A stretch of 9,931 bases of DNA from HRBIN15 sp039630445 (GTDB lineage: Bacteria > Armatimonadota > Fimbriimonadia > Fimbriimonadales > GBS-DC). Within the stretch, counting starts at the first letter, position 1; every line of letters starts with the position of its first letter. The position numbers were made by a program, and so were the translations under genes. The stretch spans positions 1 to 9,931 of the forward strand of contig JBCNVA010000132.1 of NCBI GenBank assembly GCA_039630445.1, given 5' to 3'. The notes below the pieces were generated by a model. The model was not told where the DNA came from. It worked only from the letters and a program-made list of their open reading frames with translations, and searched no databases. Below are positions 5,430-9,931 of the stretch, piece after piece.

Positions 5430-6230
5430 ATGGCGATCATTCACCCAACAGCGGTCGTGCATCCCAAAGCCGAGCTTGCCGACGATGTGCAGGTCGGTCC
5501 TTACGCTGTCATCGGACCGAGTGTGCAGATCGACAGCGGCACTATCATCGAAGCCCATGTGATTATCGAGGAGAACACCTATATCGGCAAGAATAACCAC
5601 ATCTACTATGGCGCGGTATTGGGCGCGCCGCCACAAGATCGCAAGTACAAACATGAGCGCACCTTTTTGCGCATCGGTGACAACAACCTGATTCGCGAGT
5701 ATGTGACGATCCATCGCGCCAGTGGTGAGGACGAGGCAACGATTATTGGCAACGACAACTTCCTAATGGCGTATGTGCATATTGGGCACAACTGTCGCGT
5801 GGGCAACGGCGTCGTGATGGCGAACTCGGTTGGCATCAGTGGACATTGCGTAATTGACGACGGTGCGAACCTCGGCGGGATGACAGGCGTACATCAGTTC
5901 ACGCGCATTGGGCGGCTGGCGATGGTGGGCGGGATGTCGCGTATCGTGCGCGATGTGCCCCCTTTTATGCTGGTGGAGGGCAACCCGGCGAAAGTCTACA
6001 GCATCAATCTGGTGGGGTTGCGGCGCGCGGGCATCCCTGAGGAGGTGCGGGCTGCCCTCAAAACCGCCTGCCGCCTGATGTTCTATGCGAATCTGAATCT
6101 GACCCAGGCGATGGAGCGCATCCGTGCCGAGCTGCCCATGTCGCCTGAACTAGAGCATCTGTTGCAGTTTATGGAGGAGACCCGTTTGGGGCGCAACGGG
6201 CGGTTTCTGGATCGCCCCTCGCGCAAGTAG
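5430..6230 (+). CDS. lpxA: Acyl-ACP:UDP-N-acetylglucosamine O-acyltransferase LpxA
   Basis: LpxA transfers a 3-hydroxyacyl chain from ACP to the 3-OH of UDP-GlcNAc, the first step of lipid A synthesis. The 266 residues match E. coli (262). The N-terminal two thirds is a left-handed beta-helix built from hexapeptide repeats (IHPTAVVHPKAELADDVQVG onward); the C-terminal quarter is helical (LVGLRRAGIPEEVRAALK onward). The active site is seen in AYVHIGHNC (114-122): His120 corresponds to catalytic His125 of E. coli, His117 to His122, His139 (SGHC) to His144 and His155 (VHQF) to His160. Gly168 (MVGGMS) sits at the position of E. coli Gly173, the acyl-chain ruler. The RBS GAGG overlaps the fabZ stop. 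It is the last gene before a structured intergenic gap. Confidence 0.97.
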   Translation: MAIIHPTAVVHPKAELADDVQVGPYAVIGPSVQIDSGTIIEAHVIIEENTYIGKNNHIYYGAVLGAPPQDRKYKHERTFLRIGDNNLIREYVTIHRASGEDEATIIGNDNFLMAYVHIGHNCRVGNGVVMANSVGISGHCVIDDGANLGGMTGVHQFTRIGRLAMVGGMSRIVRDVPPFMLVEGNPAKVYSINLVGLRRAGIPEEVRAALKTACRLMFYANLNLTQAMERIRAELPMSPELEHLLQFMEETRLGRNGRFLDRPSRK

Positions 6231-6237
6231 GAGCAAC

Positions 6238-6309
6238 AACGAAATCCCGCCTGCGCGGGGTTTGAGCCAGCGAAGGCTGGCTTCGTTTAGATGGGCACGA
6301 CTTCAGTCG
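6238..6309. repeat. Compound inverted-repeat element between lpxA and lpxB
   Basis: The gap between lpxA and lpxB contains several stems. AAATCCCGC/GCGGGGTTT (6242-6250 with 6255-6263, loop CTGC, one G-T pair) comes first. AGCCAGC/GCTGGCT (6265-6271 with 6276-6282, loop GAAG) follows. An outer stem AACGAA/TTCGTT (6238-6243 with 6282-6287) could enclose both in a three-way junction. A third short hairpin, CGAC-TTCA-GTCG, is at 6298-6309. The arrangement looks like a dispersed palindromic intergenic element; similar GCCAGCGAAGGCTGGC and CGACTTCAGTCG strings occur, as I recall, in cyanobacterial and hot-spring genomes. The first stem, followed by only three T, could also weaken read-through into lpxB. 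Confidence 0.6.
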
Positions 6310-6360
6310 AAGGAGCTTAGGGGCATTTGAAACCGCAATTGGGATTACCTAAAAAGACCC

Positions 6361-7521
6361 ATGCGCTTAGTCATCGTTGCAGGTGAAGCATCGGGCGATC
6401 TGTACGGAGCAGACCTGGCGCGTCACCTTCAGGCGAAGCATCCCACGCTGGAGATGTTCGGTGTCGGTGGCGTGCGCATGCAGCAGGCGGGTGTCCAACT
6501 GCTGGCAAACAGCCAGCGTTGGGGCGCGATTGGAGTGGTCGAGTCGTTGCGCGTGTTGCCCGCCGTGTTGCGGGCTTTCGGACAGCTCAAGCGTCATCTG
6601 CGCCAGCTGCGCCCCGAATGGCTCATCCCAATTGATTTTGGGGCGTTCAATATCCCGCTGGCGCGCTGGGCAAAGCGACAGGGCATGCAGGTGTGCTACT
6701 ACATGCCGCCAGGCAGCTGGCGACGCGAGGCGCAGGGACGCGACCTGCCCGCTGTCGCCGACTGGATCTTGACGCCCTTTGAGTGGTCGGCACAAGGCTT
6801 GCAGGCGATGGGAGCCAACGCAGTGCGCATCCGCCACCCATTACTGCGACTGGCACGCCCCTCGATGCCCAAGAGTGCCTTCTGTGAGCGACTGGGCTTG
6901 GATCCCCATCGCCCCATCGTGGCGCTGCTGCCGGGCAGTCGTCGGCACGAAGTAATCGCCCATGTGCCACTCTACGCGCGGGTTGCCGAGCTGGTGAACG
7001 CGCGATTGCCTGAAGTCCAGTTCGTGCTGTCGGTCGCACCAGGGTTTGCCACCGAGTGGATGCATCACCTCTGGGCGGAAGGTTCCCGCAACTGGGTGCC
7101 AACCGAAACACGCCCTGTGTGGGACATGCTCGCCTATGCCGAGGCAGCGATCGTCTGCTCGGGCACGGCGACTTTGGAAGCGGCACTGCTCGGCACACCG
7201 ATGCTAATTGTCTATCGCGGCTCCAGCTTGATGAACCTGGAGTATCGGTTGCGACGCCGACGACTGGCACTACGCCATATCGGATTGCCGAACTTGCTTT
7301 TGGAACAGGAAGTTTGCCCAGAGTTCATTCAAGAAGCCGCTGCACCTACCCGATTGGCACATTATCTAATTGGCTTATTGCAGCAGGATGAAAGCTATCG
7401 GCGTCAAAAAGAGGCGTTTGGTCAAATCCGACACCTGCTGGGCGAGGGCGAGTCGCTAAGCGAGGGACCTGAATGGATCGAGCAACACTTGATCGCATCG
7501 ATGCGGGAGCGCAGGGATTAG
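6361..7521 (+). CDS. lpxB: Lipid-A-disaccharide synthase LpxB (divergent)
   Basis: LpxB, a GT19 glycosyltransferase, joins UDP-2,3-diacylglucosamine and lipid X into the lipid A disaccharide at the inner membrane. The 386 residues match E. coli (382). Motifs: VAGEASGDLYGADLARHL (6-23), IDFGAFNIPLARWAK (91-105), YYMPPGSWRRE (113-123), LLPGSRRHEV (189-198), CSGTATLEAALLGTPM (266-281) and LPNLLL (309-314). The IDAPDFN-like motif of E. coli reads IDFGAFN, and the segment after it reads PPGSWRR instead of SPSVWAWR, so this is a divergent subtype. ATG 6361 is the first start after an in-frame TGA at 6328-6330; no Shine-Dalgarno is visible, unlike lpxC, fabZ and lpxA. The gap from lpxA is 130 nt, and the 3' end overlaps the next gene by 49 nt. 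Confidence 0.93.
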   Translation: MRLVIVAGEASGDLYGADLARHLQAKHPTLEMFGVGGVRMQQAGVQLLANSQRWGAIGVVESLRVLPAVLRAFGQLKRHLRQLRPEWLIPIDFGAFNIPLARWAKRQGMQVCYYMPPGSWRREAQGRDLPAVADWILTPFEWSAQGLQAMGANAVRIRHPLLRLARPSMPKSAFCERLGLDPHRPIVALLPGSRRHEVIAHVPLYARVAELVNARLPEVQFVLSVAPGFATEWMHHLWAEGSRNWVPTETRPVWDMLAYAEAAIVCSGTATLEAALLGTPMLIVYRGSSLMNLEYRLRRRRLALRHIGLPNLLLEQEVCPEFIQEAAAPTRLAHYLIGLLQQDESYRRQKEAFGQIRHLLGEGESLSEGPEWIEQHLIASMRERRD

Positions 7522-8057
7522 CTGCTCTTGCGGTTTGGTTAGGGCGCAGGCGGAGTCGGCTGTTTTTACCCGTGCCCGCGTTGCTGATTGGGTTGGCGGA
7601 TCCCACGCCCACAAGCGCGTTCGTGGGCAGCTTGCTGGTGTTGCTCGGCTCGCTGATACGCCTCTGGGCAGCGGGCTACTTGCAGAAAAACACCCATCTG
7701 GTCACCGCAGGTCCCTATGCGTATGTGCGTCACCCCCTCTACGGAGGCATGCTGATTATCCTCAGCGGCTGGTGCACCATCGCAGGCTGGTTGCCCTACG
7801 GGCTGCTGCTGGGCGCGTATGCTGCGCTGCTGTACGGCTGTGCCATCCTCATGGAGGAGCGACGGCTTAGTGAACTGTTCCGAGAGCATCGAGCCTATCG
7901 GCAGCATGTGCCGCTGCTGATCCCCTGGCTTGGGCGCCGCTGGAGTGCCCCAGAGGGAGCCTTCAACTGGCACACGGCATGGCTGAATAACGAGCATCAC
8001 ATCATGCTCTGGAACGCCCTGGTGACGATGCTGCTTCTGGCGCGACTGTGGTTATGA
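7473..8057 (+). CDS. Isoprenylcysteine carboxyl methyltransferase (ICMT/PEMT-like) family membrane protein
   Basis: This 194-residue membrane protein has hydrophobic segments near 30-42, 47-68, 92-106, 108-127 and 177-193. The family signature is complete: HLVTAGPYAYVRHPLYGG (75-92), where the RHP-Y motif contributes to SAM binding, then MEERRLSELFREHRAYRQ (127-144), the paired-Glu helix and F-x-x-Y-x-x-Y-like segment. Relatives methylate lipids or prenylated or small hydrophobic substrates; in bacteria the substrate is usually unknown. It starts at ATG 7473 with GAGGGA upstream and overlaps lpxB by 49 nt, so it is translationally linked to LpxB. Lipid modification is therefore plausible but unproven. 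The extension after 155 (SAPEGAFNWHTAWLNNEHH) leads into a last membrane segment and is not part of the core motif. Confidence 0.85.
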   Translation: MDRATLDRIDAGAQGLAALAVWLGRRRSRLFLPVPALLIGLADPTPTSAFVGSLLVLLGSLIRLWAAGYLQKNTHLVTAGPYAYVRHPLYGGMLIILSGWCTIAGWLPYGLLLGAYAALLYGCAILMEERRLSELFREHRAYRQHVPLLIPWLGRRWSAPEGAFNWHTAWLNNEHHIMLWNALVTMLLLARLWL

Positions 8058-8128
8058 GAAGGGGTTGGAGGCATAGATGTCCCCAACTCGGAGCGCCTCA
8101 TAAAGCACCCTGCCGAGCCACATCCCAC

Positions 8129-9556
8129 TCAGCACCCCTGCCCAAACGCAAACAGTACCGCCAACAGATCCGCATCGTCCACAATCCCATCACAGTTCAC
8201 ATCCGCAGGGGTGCTACCTGTCTGCCCGAACGCAAACAGCACCGCCAGCAAGTCCGCATCGTCCACACATCCATCTCGGTTCGTGTCGGGACTGCCACTT
8301 GCTCGCACTACCTCCACGCGCACACGGTCAGTGAGATACCGCACCGCCACCTCCACGCATGGCAGCGTGTCGGGGTCAACTTCCACGCGACTGAAAGTGC
8401 CCGTGCGGTTCCAGCTGCTTGCCGTGCGCAGGATGATATCAAACACCTGCCCCACGCTGGGCACGAAGTTGTGGCGTCCCTTTAGACGCAGCGTGCCGTT
8501 CAGTTGCACACTGCGGGAGTAGTTAGGGCGTGCAATACGTATCTGGTCGTACTGCGGGTTGCTGGGGTTGGAGTTGTCAGTGCCCGCAAGCTCGATCTCC
8601 AACACAGCGTTGGCGCCCAAGGTAAGATCGCCATCAATGGTAAGAATGCCAATCGGGTTGGCGGTAGGCTCATTAGGGTCATTGATCCCGGGAGCGATGA
8701 TGCCCGCAGAGTTGTTCACGACGAACCAAGTGTTAAAACCCGCTTCCACAAGCCCCGACCCTGTGAGCTTGCCGCCTTGAAGCTGGATCGGAGAGCCTAT
8801 TACCTCCAGCGTGCTGCCAGCGCGAACACGAGTTTCGCCCCCCGTCTGCACGAAGCTCGATTGAATAGATAGCTCACCTGCTTGTACATCAATCAAACCC
8901 GTGTTTTGGAGGGGAACGTTTACATAGGCATTCTGGTTCGTCGTCTTGCGCAGCACACCCGCGTTGTCAACCAAACTCGGAACCCGCTGCACTGAGAATC
9001 CATCCCTGCGATACTCGATGATGCCACTCGATGAGTTGAAAATCGTTGCGCTGCCGAGAAAGATAGTGCCTTCGACGTCCATCTGCGCCTCGTTTATCAA
9101 CACCCCTGTGAAGCTACCCCCCTGAAAACGAAGCCTGCCTTGGTTCAGGAGTGTACCAGCTGCGTTATTGTTCGCAGGGTCGCGCAGCGTGATTGAACGT
9201 CCACTCACGGTGAAGGTAGCGCCGTTGCTAATCAGGATGCTTTTCACATCCACATGGCTGGGATTTTCGCCCCACTGAGCCAATAAAGCGTTTGCACCTG
9301 CGGGAAAAACCACCTCAGAGCCAACGCCCGGGTACTGAAGCCCCCCACTTGTGGGACCGCAATACTGCCGCCCCCAGTTGTTATAGTGCCATTGCCCGTT
9401 TAGGCACGAGCTGCCCGAGCAACTTGCATGCCACCTGTTGTCAGAACACTGCTGCTGCCAAATCCAAGTCCCCTGCGCCTGCAGCGCACTCATGAATAGC
9501 AAACTACCAAACACTATCCACAAGCATGTAAACCCTTTCCCGATGCCGTACATCAT
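8129..9556 (-). CDS. Secreted beta-rich protein with C-terminal type I dockerin
   Basis: The 475 residues start with a Sec signal peptide (MMYGIGKGF, then hydrophobic LWIVFGSLLFM; probable cleavage after SALQA, about residue 27). Residues 30-70 contain W-rich and Cys-rich sequence (Cys37, 46, 51, 66), possibly disulfide-bonded. From about 78 to 380 there are short strands and turns (SILISNGATFTVSGRSITL, GGKLTGSGLVEAG, GILTIDGDLTLGANAVLEIEL, YDQIRI) typical of extracellular beta-helix or passenger-like proteins. The C-terminus holds two calcium-loop repeats, DTNRDGCVDDAD (424-435) and DVNCDGIVDDAD (452-463), each followed by LLAVLFAFGQ: a type I dockerin. I prefer ATG 9556 to the in-frame ATG 9571 because the latter is part of a stable hairpin. 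No catalytic domain is recognised; an adhesive or surface role is an inference. Confidence 0.85.
   Translation of the reverse strand: MMYGIGKGFTCLWIVFGSLLFMSALQAQGTWIWQQQCSDNRWHASCSGSSCLNGQWHYNNWGRQYCGPTSGGLQYPGVGSEVVFPAGANALLAQWGENPSHVDVKSILISNGATFTVSGRSITLRDPANNNAAGTLLNQGRLRFQGGSFTGVLINEAQMDVEGTIFLGSATIFNSSSGIIEYRRDGFSVQRVPSLVDNAGVLRKTTNQNAYVNVPLQNTGLIDVQAGELSIQSSFVQTGGETRVRAGSTLEVIGSPIQLQGGKLTGSGLVEAGFNTWFVVNNSAGIIAPGINDPNEPTANPIGILTIDGDLTLGANAVLEIELAGTDNSNPSNPQYDQIRIARPNYSRSVQLNGTLRLKGRHNFVPSVGQVFDIILRTASSWNRTGTFSRVEVDPDTLPCVEVAVRYLTDRVRVEVVRASGSPDTNRDGCVDDADLLAVLFAFGQTGSTPADVNCDGIVDDADLLAVLFAFGQGC
8141..8266 (-). repeat. Duplicated dockerin calcium-binding repeat
   Basis: Bases 8141-8182 and 8225-8266 match at 37 of 42 positions, spaced 84 bp (28 codons) apart. 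They encode the two VDDADLLAVLFAFGQ segments of the C-terminal dockerin. The near-identity at DNA level suggests a recent duplication or gene conversion, or strong constraint on both halves. Confidence 0.8.
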
Positions 9557-9570
9557 CGTCAACACCCCCA

Positions 9571-9587
9571 TCAGGGCTGTGCCCTGA
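9571..9587 (-). promoter_or_regulatory. Leader hairpin before the dockerin-protein gene
   Basis: On the minus strand TCAGGGC-ACA-GCCCTGA forms a perfect 7-bp stem with a 3-nt loop in the short 5' leader. Its last A is the first base of the upstream candidate ATG at 9571, so that codon would be partly hidden. ATG 9556, preceded by GGGGGTG, remains free. It may protect the mRNA 5' end or modulate translation; no U-run follows. Confidence 0.5.
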
Positions 9588-9609
9588 ACATAGATTGAAG
9601 TGTAACCAT

Positions 9610-9619
9610 ATTATACCCC
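9610..9619 (-). promoter_or_regulatory. GGGGTATAAT promoter of the dockerin-protein gene
   Basis: Minus-strand GGGGTATAAT (9619-9610) lies 53 nt before ATG 9556, giving a predicted leader of about 47 nt that includes the 9571-9587 hairpin. It is identical to the boxes before the Uma2 gene and the lipoprotein gene. No -35 consensus is evident. Confidence 0.6.
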
Positions 9620-9626
9620 AGTTTTG

Positions 9627-9710
9627 GGCGTTGCGGCTGGGACTTTAGCCCTCATTTGCCCCGTTTTGGGGCGCAACGCCTTGGGCACATCCCACATCAT
9701 CGCGGGATGC
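9627..9710. repeat. Nested inverted repeats upstream of the dockerin-protein gene
   Basis: GGCGTTGCG (9627-9635) is the exact reverse complement of CGCAACGCC (9672-9680). Inside are a short GGCT/AGCC stem (9635-9638 with 9647-9650) and GCCCC-GTTTT-GGGGC (9658-9672). Immediately after is CATCCC/GGGATG (9688-9693 with 9704-9709). An outer stem enclosing inner hairpins plus a trailing hairpin is the same layout as the element between lpxA and lpxB, although the sequences differ. Confidence 0.5.
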
Positions 9711-9931
9711 AACTGCAGGGCAAGACCCGTATGACCTGAGCATTCTAACCCCAACGCACTTCTATGAACACGCGACACCCTCTATGCACTGTTAGGCAAC
9801 CAAGCTAAAACCTGCCAAGTTAGGTATAACTCCGCGCACGGAGGCGATGGTGGTGGCAACTATGACAGTGTAAGCCGTTTACGAGTCTGGTGTGATGCGT
9901 CCGATGCACACCATCCAACTGCCTGAGAATG
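9711..9931. other. Right-edge region without a clear gene
   Basis: Only very short frames occur here. There is a promoter-like GGTATAAC (9823-9830), a small hairpin CTCCG-CGCA-CGGAG whose right arm contains the only SD-like GGAGG, then an 8-codon frame from ATG 9847 to TAA 9871-9873. A 7-bp stem TGGTGTG/CACACCA (9888-9894 with 9907-9913) lies at the edge. The picture fits the upstream region of a gene that begins near or beyond the right edge. Confidence 0.4.
9895..9931 (+). CDS. Possible start of a small protein, cut by the right edge
   Basis: From ATG 9895 (or the in-frame ATG 9904) the frame stays open to the end and reads MRPMHTIQLPEN. A short TIQLPEN-type strand at the very N-terminus is common in small ribbon-helix-helix or antitoxin-like proteins, but twelve codons are too few for a family call. 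There is no good Shine-Dalgarno; GGTATAAC at 9823-9830 could be its promoter. In-frame TAA 9871-9873 limits the upstream extent. Confidence 0.25.
   Translation, partial: MRPMHTIQLPEN

Noticed and set aside
8058..8128. Terminator between the converging ICMT-like and dockerin genes
   Set aside because: GAGGC/GCCTC and GTTGG/CCAAC arms exist but cross each other, are only 5 bp, and no T-run follows on either strand.
8141..8266. CRISPR-like or tandem-array reading of the two 42-bp repeats
   Set aside because: There are only two copies, in frame, and they encode the paired calcium loops of a dockerin.
1..9931. tRNA, rRNA, transposase, integrase or phage genes
   Set aside because: No cloverleaf with tRNA consensus, no rRNA stretch and no recombinase or phage motifs were found in the frames I read; the window looks like ordinary chromosomal sequence.

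Overview
The window is a moderately GC-rich piece of a diderm bacterial chromosome. It contains a lipid A synthesis cluster in the order lptC/lptA-like, lpxC, fabZ, lpxA, lpxB, which is the gene order of cyanobacteria rather than of E. coli. It also has a secreted protein ending in a dockerin pair with the repeated string VDDADLLAVLFAFG, Uma2-family genes, and GGGGTATAAT promoters. Together these suggest a thermophilic Armatimonadota-like bacterium (Fimbriimonadales and hot-spring relatives). That placement is an inference from style and content, not a database match.

Left part, minus strand (1-2021). The vitamin B6 synthase genes pdxS and pdxT form an operon. A 37-codon reading frame that looks like the first part of a Uma2 gene sits between them, and its stop codon touches the pdxT start. 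Downstream, a separate Uma2-family gene starts from its own promoter at the pdxT stop codon and runs off the left edge.

Middle, plus strand (2125-8057). From a divergent promoter at 2125-2134 the order is: small lipoprotein, membrane-anchored LptC/LptA-like protein, lpxC, fabZ and lpxA, all closely spaced or overlapping. A structured 130-base gap follows, then lpxB, overlapped by an isoprenylcysteine-methyltransferase-like membrane protein. LpxC, LpxA and LpxB give three committed steps of lipid A synthesis, FabZ feeds the hydroxyacyl/fatty acid pool, and the LptC/A-like protein would belong to LPS export. lpxD and lpxH/I are not in the window.

Right part. A minus-strand gene (8129-9556) encodes an exported, cysteine-containing, beta-rich protein with a C-terminal dockerin. 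The last 315 bases hold its promoter and several inverted repeats, and possibly the first codons of a further gene at the right edge.

The most notable unexplained structures are a perfect 12-bp inverted repeat that buries the ribosome binding site of the LptC/A-like gene and puts its start codon in the loop, and a recurrent GGGGTATAAT promoter that in two genes lies exactly 10 nt before the ATG, implying leaderless or nearly leaderless mRNAs. Also notable are a compound hairpin element between lpxA and lpxB and the Uma2 remnant inside the pdxST operon. None of these proves a new system.
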